The notes under the pieces are model-generated. The model was not told where the DNA came from. It did not search any database and saw nothing but the letters and a program-made list of their open reading frames with translations. Positions 1 to 7,027 of a stretch of DNA of 8,965 nucleotides are shown here, piece after piece. The DNA is taken from positions 1 to 8,965 of the forward strand of contig CAIZLI010000078.1 in assembly GCA_903933765.1 (NCBI GenBank), in the 5' to 3' direction. The DNA comes from an uncultured Bacteroidota bacterium (GTDB lineage Bacteria > Bacteroidota > Bacteroidia > Chitinophagales > Chitinophagaceae). The stretch's first letter is position 1, and each line of letters begins with the position of its first letter. The position numbers and the translations under genes are program-made.

Positions 1-1
1 G

Positions 2-661
2 ATCTTTAGTTTCATTTTTAATATCCTGCATAAATACTTTATTTTCAACATCAATAAATTTATAAGGGCATCTAATATGATCTAAAAATCTTTGAATATC
101 ATAAGCTGTGTAACCACAAGTTCCGTCATTATCTTCTAAATCATCATTAAGAAAATTAACAATTTCTTCTTTACTCCATTTTTTATTTTTGCGTCCTGTT
201 CTAGACAGATGATATTCTAAAGTTTCAGGGACACACATCATATTTCCACTATCTTTAAATCCTCTAAATTCTGGTGTAGCTGATTGGATTAATTCACGAT
301 AAAGTTTAATTATTTTAAGATCTACACTAGTTTCTAGTATTTCTCTAATAGTAAGTCTTTTGAAAGCACCAACACCTCCTCCGCTACCTACTATTTTTTC
401 CATACAATCTCTTAAAAAGTCTGGTACATCAAACCAACTACCAACATAATTTATACCAGGTAAATCTGTAGCTGTATTAATACCTTGTGCTACTAACCAA
501 GTATTTTTATAATCATTCCATAAACCTGTTTCAACAATATTAAATTTTTCTCTTAAAGGGTGTTTTCTTTTGCTTACAAATGATAGAGTTTTTTCTCCAT
601 TATATTGTAAATAATATCTATATCTTTTTGTTTCATTATCAAATACTCCTTCAACACTGTA
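2..661 (-). CDS. Partial internal ORF of foreign appearance, possibly virus/mobile-element protein
   Basis: On the minus strand a frame stays open from an in-frame TAA at 683-685 down to the window edge, about 225 codons. Genuine sequence probably starts near the junction at about 655. No start codon lies near its upstream end (the first Met is over 80 codons in), so this looks like the middle of a longer gene cut on both sides. The peptide is hydrophilic and soluble-looking, with segments such as LPGINYVGSWFDVPDF, MMCVPETLEYHL and GTCGYTAYDIQRFLDHIRCP. Arginine is almost always AGA, and base composition is visibly more AT-rich than the rest of the window. The 'CVPE-LxYxL ... G-T-xxIxxFxxxxxxxxxxxD' layout reminds me of a domain in proteins of large eukaryotic DNA viruses and Maverick/Polinton-like elements, some tied to DNA polymerase. 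That is a memory-based resemblance only; no function is assigned. It does not resemble the catalytic domain expected to follow the neighbouring peptidase. Confidence 0.5.
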
Positions 662-2204
662 AGCTAGATACTGGAGTTGTATTTACTCTAGATGAATTAT
701 TAACAAAATAGGTATTGTTATCATTCATACTAAAGCTATGATCAAAATTTCCTGCATTTAATAATTGCAAGCCAGTACCGTCTAAATTGATTTTATACAA
801 ATGCATATAGTAAGGATCTTCTTTACCACCACCACTCATGCTTTCTTTTCCATTGGCAGAAAAATAAACCACTCTTTTAGCTTCATCTACTCCAATTACT
901 TCCTCCACATGCCATGCACCTTGTGTAATTTGATTTTTTAATTTTCCTTGACCATCGTATAAATATAAATGCGCCCATCCATCACGCTCACTCCATTCAA
1001 TCAATTCCGCACCATTTTTAATTAATTCTGGCTTCTTAATTTCAATAGAAGTATTCATTGCTTCAGCCACTAACACTTTTACTTCACCAGTGGTTGTATT
1101 CACCACACATTGGTCGATCTTCTTTAAATCACGACTAGTTCTTGCAAGGTATAGTTGCTCATTGGTTCCTAACCAAATCATTGGTTTGAATTCATCATCT
1201 CTAGCATTGGCTGCGGCCGACTTATTCCACATTGCAATGTCTTGGTCTTTATAAAGAGACACATTGATTTCTTTATTGGTATAGTTCACCATGTCTACCA
1301 ACATCAAATGATCTACTGGTGCCTCTTTCTCGCCTGGCATCCAGTACTTATAAGTTTCTAAAGTTGGTCTTGGGTCTGCGATACTATTGATCACCCATAA
1401 GTCTTTCACCTTTCTGTTGTCTACTTTTACAATCGCAAGTTGTTTGCTATTTTCACTCCAGTAACCAAATACAGGTTTTCTTTTATTTTTATTTTTCTCT
1501 GCATCTACATTGGTTTCACCGCCTTCGCTATGCCAACCGAAATTTTGGATACCATCTTTTGTAATAGCAATTTCAACAATGGTACTATCATCTTCATTCA
1601 GCAAAGCTTTTTCATAATTGGCTTTGTCCATATAGTACAGGTTGTAGTTGCGACCAAAAACAACTTTAGATTGGTCTGGTGCCATATTTGCCCAGCTTGG
1701 TTTTCTTTTAGGCTTGGTGAATCCAACAAGCTCGTTCAATTGAGCTGTGTTCAAATTGTATTCAAAGTAAAATACCTTTTTAATTTTTTCTGCCTTCGCA
1801 TCTTTTTTAGCACCTGGCTTATCTATTTCAATGCTACTTTTTACTTCAAACTGAATCCAGTTTTCATCCTTGATAAATTTCAAAGAATCAATTGGAAGGT
1901 GTTGCGCATCAAATGGATCTTTGATGATTCTTGTTAAGGCTGCTGCAATTTGATCTTTGTCAAACATCGCCTTTTTTTCGTTTTTTACTGGGTCTACAAT
2001 CATCCATTGTTTTCCTTCACTTGTTTCATAGGTATACCAAAACTTATTGGATTGTTTTAACCAATGAGGATCAACAGATAATGAGAAAATCATTTTATCC
2101 AATTTCTTTGGAGAAAATCTTGCTGCTAGGTCATAATTGGCTTTTTGTTGTCCAAAAATGAACAGGGGCAAAGCCATTAGTACTAAAAAAAGTTGTTTAC
2201 GCAT
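651..2204 (-). pseudogene. Secreted S9/DPP-IV family peptidase, catalytic domain missing (3' truncated)
   Basis: The protein opens with a signal peptide (residues 1-18, MRKQLFLVLMALPLFIFG, then QQ), so the product is exported. What follows is the N-terminal beta-propeller of prolyl-oligopeptidase clan S9B (dipeptidyl-peptidase IV-like) enzymes. Diagnostic stretches are ANMAPDQSKVVFGRNYNLYYM, the ELIEWSERDGWAHLYLYDGQG blade near residue 400, and the DPYYMHLYKINLDGTG blade near residue 470. Recognisable similarity runs to SSRVNTTPVSSL, then after two more codons a TGA stops the frame at 651-653. Family members normally run 700-850 residues and carry a C-terminal alpha/beta-hydrolase domain with a GxSxGG nucleophile and Asp/His. 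None of that is present, nor is it in any frame of the 1-650 region. The gene is therefore broken at about 655, by an assembly join or a real rearrangement. The ATG at 2202-2204 fits the signal peptide. It is divergent from the hydrolase gene at 2278. Confidence 0.9.
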
Positions 2205-2277
2205 AGTTGTAATATTAAGTGTAGAAAATTAGCACATTTTTTTGAATTATAACCTAATTTGTGATGAATACACTACC
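2205..2277. promoter_or_regulatory. Divergent intergenic region between S9 peptidase and serine hydrolase
   Basis: This 73-nt AT-rich spacer must hold the start signals of both divergent genes. No convincing Bacteroidota sigma-A promoter (TTTG / TAnnTTTG at standard spacing) could be placed on either strand. A TTTG at 2241-2244 followed by TAATTTG at 2255-2261 is only suggestive. The TTAAAC-N18-TCTAA element found elsewhere in the window is absent here, so these two genes probably lie outside that regulon. Confidence 0.4.
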
Positions 2278-3810
2278 ATGAAAAAAGTCCTATTTACAAT
2301 TTTATTTTTAGCACAATTGATCCTAATCAATGGATATGCGCAAACTACGAATCAGTTTAAACCTGCTGTATTTGCAGATGAAAATAGAAAGGCAAAATTA
2401 CAGGCAGCAATGCCTCTTGTGGAAGATTTATATAAAGCCTATGCAACAAAGCACCATTTCCCAGCTTATGCTTTCGCTATTGTATTAGATGGTGAATTAT
2501 TATATAAGAAAGCTGCTGGATGGGCGAATATAGAGGAAAAAATTCCTGCCAATGACGAGACCATGTTCCGTATTGCATCTATGTCTAAAAGCTTTACTAC
2601 GATGGCTATCCTGCAATTAAGAGATGCTGGCAAATTAAGACTAGATGACCCTATTGATCAATATATTCCTGCTATGAAGGGCCAAGTGTTGACTAAGGAT
2701 GGTGCACCCATCACCATCAGACATTTAATGTCCCATCAGGCTGGATTCCCCGAAGACAATCCATGGGGAGATAGACAATTGGATGATTCAGAAGCAGATC
2801 TGATTGCACTGATTGAAAAAGGACTTTCTTTTTCAAATACAACAGGGTCATATTATGAATATAGTAATCTTGGTTTTGCGATGTTGGGTTATATCATACA
2901 CCAGGTATCAGGATTAACCTATGACGCCTATATCAAGCAATCCATTTTGGATCCTTTAGGTATGCAGCATACCACTTATGAATATAGAACCATTCCAAAA
3001 GAAAACTTAGCAAAAGGCTATCGCACCATTAAAGGCAATTGGGTGAATGTGCCTTTACTAAAAGATGGTATTTATGGAGCGATGGGTGGGATGATTACTT
3101 CGATAGCTGATTTTGCAAAATATGTGGCATTGCATCAAGCGGCATGGCCAGAGCGTAACGAGCCAGAAAATAATGTGATAAAGAGAAGTACGGTGAGAGA
3201 AATGCACCAGCCTTATACTTTCATAGGACTCAATCCAAATTATCAATTTCCATCTGGAAAAAAATTAGCTACTACAAGTAGTTATAGCTATGGATTAAAT
3301 TGGATGCACGATGCCGAAGGCAAAACAAGTATTGGGCATAGTGGAGGGCTTCCTGGTTTTGGAAGTAATTGGCGTTTTATGCCTGAATATGGATTAGGTG
3401 TGCTCTTTTTTGCCAACCATACTTATGCACCAACTTCTACAATGAATTTAATTGTCTTAGATACCTTGGTTAAAATAGCAAAGCTTCAACCAAGAATCGT
3501 TTCTGTTTCTCCAATACTTGAACAACGTCAAAAGGAGTTGTTACAGATCATCCCTAGCTGGGAAAAAATTCCAGCAATTTTTGCCGAAAACTTTTTTGAT
3601 GACTATTTAATGGACGAACTCAAGGCAGAAGCTAAACAACTTTTTGAACAAGCGGGTGTCATTAAAACTGTTGGAAAAATGATTGCAGAAAATCAGTTAA
3701 GAGGCTATTGCATATTGGAAGGTGCTAAACAAAAATTAAAATTAAGCTTTACATTAAGTCCTGAAAATCCAGCGCTGATTCAGGAGTATCATTTAGAACT
3801 TGCACAATAA
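2278..3810 (+). CDS. Exported serine hydrolase, beta-lactamase (class C/AmpC-like) family
   Basis: This 510-residue protein belongs to the beta-lactamase-related serine hydrolases (PF00144; DD-peptidase/esterase-like, family S12). Start choice: an ATG at 2242 is in frame, but the ATG at 2278 directly precedes a classic signal peptide (MKKVLFTILF...NGYA, then Gln22), so 2278 is preferred. The three active-site elements are visible: SxxK as S101-M-S-K104 (nucleophile Ser101), YxN as Y195-S-N197, and H354-S-G356 in place of the KTG motif, typical of esterase/peptidase-like rather than penicillin-destroying members. The catalytic domain ends near residue 390. A further ~110 residues (SPILEQRQKELL onward) form an extra alpha/beta C-terminal domain of unknown role. 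The substrate cannot be told from sequence; peptide or ester hydrolysis in the periplasm is most likely, and antibiotic resistance should not be assumed. It is monocistronic and convergent with the gene ending at 3867. Confidence 0.93.
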   Translation: MKKVLFTILFLAQLILINGYAQTTNQFKPAVFADENRKAKLQAAMPLVEDLYKAYATKHHFPAYAFAIVLDGELLYKKAAGWANIEEKIPANDETMFRIASMSKSFTTMAILQLRDAGKLRLDDPIDQYIPAMKGQVLTKDGAPITIRHLMSHQAGFPEDNPWGDRQLDDSEADLIALIEKGLSFSNTTGSYYEYSNLGFAMLGYIIHQVSGLTYDAYIKQSILDPLGMQHTTYEYRTIPKENLAKGYRTIKGNWVNVPLLKDGIYGAMGGMITSIADFAKYVALHQAAWPERNEPENNVIKRSTVREMHQPYTFIGLNPNYQFPSGKKLATTSSYSYGLNWMHDAEGKTSIGHSGGLPGFGSNWRFMPEYGLGVLFFANHTYAPTSTMNLIVLDTLVKIAKLQPRIVSVSPILEQRQKELLQIIPSWEKIPAIFAENFFDDYLMDELKAEAKQLFEQAGVIKTVGKMIAENQLRGYCILEGAKQKLKLSFTLSPENPALIQEYHLELAQ

Positions 3811-3814
3811 AAAA

Positions 3815-3844
3815 AAGAGCATTGGCCCCCCGGCTAATGCTCTT
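3815..3844 (-). terminator. Rho-independent terminator between convergent genes
   Basis: An inverted repeat of 13 positions (3815-3827 with 3832-3844) encloses a CCCC loop. Read on the minus strand, the hairpin is followed by a run of eight T (complement of 3809-3816, the last two within the stem), the standard form of an intrinsic terminator for the gene ending at 3867 and hence for the whole minus-strand cluster. On the plus strand the stem is formally better (one G-U instead of one A-C mismatch), but no T-tract follows it. It may therefore act only weakly for the hydrolase gene, whose stop codon overlaps the A-run. Confidence 0.85.
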
Positions 3845-3866
3845 AAACCAAACCAACAAAAAATAA

Positions 3867-4331
3867 TTACATAGGTCGCTTTCTGCGCATCATTTCGTTA
3901 CGCATTTTATTTAAAAGTTCTCTGTCTACTTTTAAAGCCAGGTTCACTCTTTCTTCTGTTTTTAAGATAGGCATCAAGTCTTTCTTAAACTTCTTTCTTA
4001 TCACTAGCATCGCTTCTTGAAATGCAATCTCGTCTTCTTTTTTTGTTTCCATCAAATTACGACTTGCTTCTTTTTGCTCGTTGTATACTGGCCAAAATTT
4101 TTCTGCTTCTGCAGGAGTTAGGTCCAATTTTTTTGTGATGAATTGAATTCTAAAAGATTCTAGTCTTTCTCTTTGTTGTTTTGTCATTGGTCTTGGCGGC
4201 GGCGGAGGTGGCATCTCCATGCCTGGTCTTTCACGCATTGGTGGTCTGTTTTGACCATACATTGTTCTGCCTTGAGCTTGAGCAACAAATACAGTTACTA
4301 TAAAAATAAAGAGACATGCTATTTTTTTCAT
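3867..4331 (-). CDS. Periplasmic Spy/CpxP-like protein, putative sensor of ECF sigma factor
   Basis: A 154-residue exported protein with a signal peptide at 1-19 (MKKIACLFIFIVTVFVAQA) and predicted mature start at Gln20. A proline- and arginine-rich linker (about 21-50, including six consecutive prolines) leads into a highly charged, entirely helical region (50-150). Residues 69-84, LDLTPAEAEKFWPVYN, are a version of the LTxxQ-type motif of Spy/CpxP/ZraP/CnrX-like periplasmic proteins; a second weak counterpart is PILKTEERV at 121-129. Bacteroidota homologues of this shape beside sigma genes are commonly named 'sensor of ECF-type sigma factor'. It is the last gene of the sigma/anti-sigma cluster, 89 nt after the anti-sigma-like gene, with its own copy of the shared promoter element and a strong terminator after it. 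The inferred role is sensing envelope state or binding misfolded protein and passing the signal to the membrane anti-sigma. The ligand is unknown. Apart from Cys6 in the signal peptide there are no cysteines. Confidence 0.82.
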   Translation of the reverse strand: MKKIACLFIFIVTVFVAQAQGRTMYGQNRPPMRERPGMEMPPPPPPRPMTKQQRERLESFRIQFITKKLDLTPAEAEKFWPVYNEQKEASRNLMETKKEDEIAFQEAMLVIRKKFKKDLMPILKTEERVNLALKVDRELLNKMRNEMMRRKRPM

Positions 4332-4348
4332 AAAAGATAATTTATAAT

Positions 4349-4377
4349 TTAGATGCTTTTTTGATTCGAAAGTTTAA
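4349..4377 (-). promoter_or_regulatory. ECF-type promoter upstream of the Spy-like gene
   Basis: On the minus strand, TTAAAC (4377-4372), 18 nt, TCTAA (4353-4349). This is one of four copies with identical spacing. The -10 box ends 17 nt before the ATG at 4331. The surrounding GCATCTAAAT is also shared with the copy at 4837-4865, including an A-rich run before the -10. Confidence 0.78.
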
Positions 4378-4420
4378 TGCACCTTTTAATTATTTTGAAA
4401 TTAAAAATTTATAGAACAAT

Positions 4421-4828
4421 TTAATTATTGTCAGACAAAGAAGCAGCTTCTGTTTCTATTACGGTATTCCATTCTACTTCTGCTACAAGTTCATTATTGT
4501 TTACGTAGGCTTCAATTAATTCATCAGGTAAGGTTTCAATTTGAATCATTTCTACTTTCGCCACAGCAGCATTATTTTTCTCTGCTGTATTAAAAAATAG
4601 CAATCCAGTTGCAATTGCAAAAATTAAACTTGCAGCAACCAAGTATTGTTTATGATCTAAAAAAACTGCCACAATCGGCGCTCTTTTTGGAGCTTGACCT
4701 GCTGCATTTATTTTTTGCATTATATCCATTTCAAATTGATCAAAATACCCAGCTGGCACCTGCTTGGTTTTTGTCTCAAAGCTTTTTAGGGCTTCTACTA
4801 GTTCTTTTGAAATTGATTCGTTTTCCAT
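4421..4828 (-). CDS. Single-pass membrane protein, putative anti-sigma factor
   Basis: A 135-residue protein between an ECF sigma gene and a periplasmic sensor-like gene. Residues 1-60 are cytoplasmic-looking and contain VPAGYFDQFEMDIMQKI (24-40), a 'vPxxYFdqf' signature frequent in the cytosolic part of Bacteroidota proteins that follow sigma genes. Residues 61-79 (YLVAASLIFAIATGLLFF) form one transmembrane helix. The remaining ~55 acidic residues (LPDELIEAYVNNNE...) would lie in the periplasm. Anti-sigma function is inferred from topology and gene order; sequence alone does not prove it. There are no cysteines at all, so it is not a zinc-binding (HxxxCxxC) anti-sigma and cannot be redox-controlled through that motif. 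It starts 33 nt after the sigma stop codon and has its own promoter element, whose -35 overlaps that stop. Confidence 0.75.
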   Translation of the reverse strand: MENESISKELVEALKSFETKTKQVPAGYFDQFEMDIMQKINAAGQAPKRAPIVAVFLDHKQYLVAASLIFAIATGLLFFNTAEKNNAAVAKVEMIQIETLPDELIEAYVNNNELVAEVEWNTVIETEAASLSDNN

Positions 4829-4836
4829 ATCGGTAT

Positions 4837-4865
4837 TTAGATGCTTTTTGTAGTCAAAGGTTTAA
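4837..4865 (-). promoter_or_regulatory. ECF-type promoter upstream of the anti-sigma-like gene
   Basis: On the minus strand, TTAAAC (4865-4860), 18 nt, TCTAA (4841-4837). The -35 hexamer includes the TAA stop codon of the sigma gene (4864-4862). The -10 ends only 8 nt before the ATG at 4828, so a start at normal distance would give a nearly leaderless mRNA. Confidence 0.75.
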
Positions 4866-5401
4866 GATGTTTGGAGTAATGTGGTCATTTTTTTGACTGC
4901 TTGGTGATAATTGGCCTTTGCGCCCCCAACTGTGGTCCCAGTGATAGACGCTATTTTTTCGTAGTCAAAATCATCGTAATACCTCAACATAAACACAAAT
5001 CGTTGTTTTTCAGGCAATTCTGCGATGGCGCGTTCTAATTTAATCTGGATGGTAGACTCTTTTAAACCATCATGGCCGGAAGGATGCTCTAAAGAGTGAT
5101 CTAGCTCTTTTTGTGAATGATGCGCTGTCAAACGTTTTTTCTGGGCAATAAAGTTGAGGGTTTCATTATAAGCGATCCTGAATAGCCAAGTGCTAAAGGC
5201 GCTTTCTTGCTTAAATCCATCCAGCTTATTCCAAACTTTGATCCAAACTGCTTGTGCAATATCGTCTGCATCCGCATGCTCGAGCACCATTTTTTTAATT
5301 TGATAATATACCTGCGTCTGATGACTTTTTACTAATTGGGTAAAGGCGGCCTCTTTTGAGTCACCATTTTGAAATTGTGTTATGAGTGCTTGGTCAGTCA
5401 T
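4862..5401 (-). CDS. ECF-family RNA polymerase sigma factor
   Basis: At 179 residues this has the usual length and two-domain form of an extracytoplasmic-function sigma-70 factor. Region 2 spans about 18-91, with DADDIAQAVWIKVWNKL (44-60; core binding) and STWLFRIAYNETLNF (70-84; -10 recognition/melting). A short charged linker (92-115) follows. Region 4 spans about 117-172, with the AIAELPEKQRFVFMLRYYDDF stretch and a helix-turn-helix at DYEKIASITGTTVGGAKANY (146-165) for -35 recognition. It directs core RNA polymerase to its own regulon. It lies 54 nt downstream of the DUF1501 gene in the same direction with no terminator between, so it can be reached by read-through as well as by its own promoter element at 5413-5441. 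The following two genes encode its likely anti-sigma and periplasmic sensor. The ATG at 5399-5401 sits 11 nt after the -10 box. Confidence 0.95.
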   Translation of the reverse strand: MTDQALITQFQNGDSKEAAFTQLVKSHQTQVYYQIKKMVLEHADADDIAQAVWIKVWNKLDGFKQESAFSTWLFRIAYNETLNFIAQKKRLTAHHSQKELDHSLEHPSGHDGLKESTIQIKLERAIAELPEKQRFVFMLRYYDDFDYEKIASITGTTVGGAKANYHQAVKKMTTLLQTS

Positions 5402-5412
5402 GTAAGTTCAAG

Positions 5413-5441
5413 TTAGACCAAAATGATGTCAAAAAGTTTAA
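5413..5441 (-). promoter_or_regulatory. ECF-type autoregulatory promoter upstream of the sigma gene
   Basis: On the minus strand, TTAAAC (5441-5436), 18 nt, TCTAA (5417-5413), ending 11 nt before the sigma ATG. AAACTTTTTGAC around the -35 closely matches the other copies. Presence in front of the sigma gene itself is the usual sign of ECF autoregulation. Confidence 0.78.
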
Positions 5442-5455
5442 ACTATACTTTTACA

Positions 5456-7027
5456 TTACATTTTAACAATGGTTTTGACGTACTGATGTATCCCATTTTG
5501 AATTCTAATATAATAAACACCTGGTTTTAAATCACTACCAAGCAATGTGACACTATTCATTCCTGCATAACTATAAGTGGCGTCTACTAATAATTTAATC
5601 ACTGTGCCAGAGGCGTCAATCAATTGTACTAAAGTATGTCCACCCTCTGTTTTAAATTCTACTCTGGATTGTTGTGCAAATGGATTTGGATATGCTACAA
5701 TCATTGCGTTTTTTTCAAAAACAGGATTCTTCATTTCAACTGCGCAAGCACTTGCATTGATTAAGTTTAAAGTTGGAAACTGCTTGAGCATGATTTCTTG
5801 ATTGTCTGCTGCTTTCACACAGAACCAATTTGTTAAAATGGAATTATAAATGGTTCTAAAATCATATTGATAAGGCACATTATCACCCACAGAAACATTT
5901 GTTGGTATCGTTGGATTTTCACCAAAAACACCACCTCTTACATTTTTACCAAATAAGAACAAAGGCGCAGCAGCACCATGATCCGTTCCACCACTTGCAT
6001 TTGATTTAATTCTTCTTCCAAATTCTGAATAAGTCATGCCAATCACCCTATCTTCTATTTCCTGATTCTTGATATCACTCTGAAAAGCACCAATCGCTTC
6101 GGAAACAGCACCTAATAAATTAGCATGCGTGCCCGTGGTGGTATCCGTAGCTACAGCTTGACCCGCATGCGTATCAAACCCGCCATAATTCACTAAATAA
6201 ATTTTTGTTTTCAATCCACCTTTAATCAATCTTGATACAATTTTTAGTTGATTGGCGAGACTTGTGTTGGGATAAGTCACTTGTTGCTTTACTGCATCAG
6301 ATGCAGCTTTGATGCGTGTAGCATATTTATTCGTTTGCTTTGAAATTCTCCTGATAAAACTTAATTCATAACCCGCATTGGTATTTGGTACTGCTTGTTC
6401 AGTTGCATCAAATAAATTATAAAACGCACTTGGATCAGAAATACTCATACCCATATTTACAATGGGTCCTTGACAAGTCAAAGATGTAATAGAACCAATT
6501 TGAATGGCCAATGGATCTGTGTCTACTTCATTTGGGTAATTATCTGGGAAGCCTGGATAATTATTATCTAAAAAACGACCAACCCAACCTGTATTTAAAT
6601 ATTGGGTACTGTCAGAACCACTCATCCAAATATCGGTTGCTCTAAAATGAGAAAAATTAGGTTGAGGATAGCCCACCGCTTGAACAACATCTAGTTGACC
6701 TTCGTTGAATAATTTTTGCATGGCTGTCATGGAGGGATGCAATCCTGTTGCATCAAATCCATTTAAACCAAGAATCTTTTTTTCTGGTATAGCAATATTC
6801 GTTCTTGCATTATAGTATTGTCCGTATTGACTGATAGGGAGTACCGTATTCAATCCATCATTTCCTCCATTCAATTGAATGATCACCAGCACTCGATCAT
6901 TGTTGACGTTGGCCAATACTTCTGGCTCAACCATGCTGTGGTTATTCAATACATGGATTGGATTGCCACTAATGACTGTGGGCGTTAGTATTGCAAGACT
7001 ATTGCGTAAAAAAGTGCTTCTTTTCAT
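5456..7027 (-). CDS. DUF1501 protein with C-terminal T9SS sorting domain
   Basis: A 523-residue protein of the DUF1501 family, which falls in the alkaline phosphatase/sulfatase-like fold clan. Conserved elements, several probably metal-binding, are visible: QLNGGNDGLNT (51-61), PNFSHFRATDIW (123-134), NYGGFDTHAGQ (280-290), TYSEFGRRIKSN (332-343) and GGTDHGAAAP (346-355). The N-terminus (MKRSTFLRNSLAILTPTVIS) resembles the Tat leader usual in this family but lacks the twin arginine. Residues 442-523 form a type A T9SS sorting domain, beginning IVAYPNPF and ending KPGVYYIRIQNG...KTIVKM, so the protein should cross the outer membrane and be secreted or surface-anchored. The enzymatic activity of DUF1501 proteins is not established. 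Its ATG (7025-7027) touches the DUF1800 TAA (TAAATG), implying translational coupling in an operon with that gene. Confidence 0.93.
   Translation of the reverse strand: MKRSTFLRNSLAILTPTVISGNPIHVLNNHSMVEPEVLANVNNDRVLVIIQLNGGNDGLNTVLPISQYGQYYNARTNIAIPEKKILGLNGFDATGLHPSMTAMQKLFNEGQLDVVQAVGYPQPNFSHFRATDIWMSGSDSTQYLNTGWVGRFLDNNYPGFPDNYPNEVDTDPLAIQIGSITSLTCQGPIVNMGMSISDPSAFYNLFDATEQAVPNTNAGYELSFIRRISKQTNKYATRIKAASDAVKQQVTYPNTSLANQLKIVSRLIKGGLKTKIYLVNYGGFDTHAGQAVATDTTTGTHANLLGAVSEAIGAFQSDIKNQEIEDRVIGMTYSEFGRRIKSNASGGTDHGAAAPLFLFGKNVRGGVFGENPTIPTNVSVGDNVPYQYDFRTIYNSILTNWFCVKAADNQEIMLKQFPTLNLINASACAVEMKNPVFEKNAMIVAYPNPFAQQSRVEFKTEGGHTLVQLIDASGTVIKLLVDATYSYAGMNSVTLLGSDLKPGVYYIRIQNGIHQYVKTIVKM

Noticed and set aside
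1..660. Frameshifted continuation of the S9 peptidase catalytic domain
   Set aside because: All three minus-strand frames lack a GxSxGG motif or any S9-like hydrolase sequence; the open frame is unrelated, so a simple frameshift does not explain the break.
640..700. Insertion-sequence end or phage attachment site at the junction
   Set aside because: No terminal inverted repeat, direct repeat or tRNA fragment is visible at or near the break.
1440..2161. Plus-strand open frames opposite the S9 peptidase gene
   Set aside because: Low-complexity, Phe/Ile-rich translations fully opposite a gene with clear S9 homology; antisense shadows.
2229..2257. Possible fifth ECF element before the serine hydrolase (TTAGCA-N18-CCTAA)
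   Set aside because: Both boxes are mismatched at key bases (no AAC in the -35), so it is not a credible copy.
2278..3810. True antibiotic-inactivating AmpC beta-lactamase
   Set aside because: The third motif is HSG rather than KTG, and the extra C-terminal domain is more typical of esterase/peptidase-like relatives; resistance is not supported.
4609..4896. Plus-strand open frame across the sigma/anti-sigma boundary
   Set aside because: Opposite two well-supported genes and over the promoter element; no recognisable protein features.
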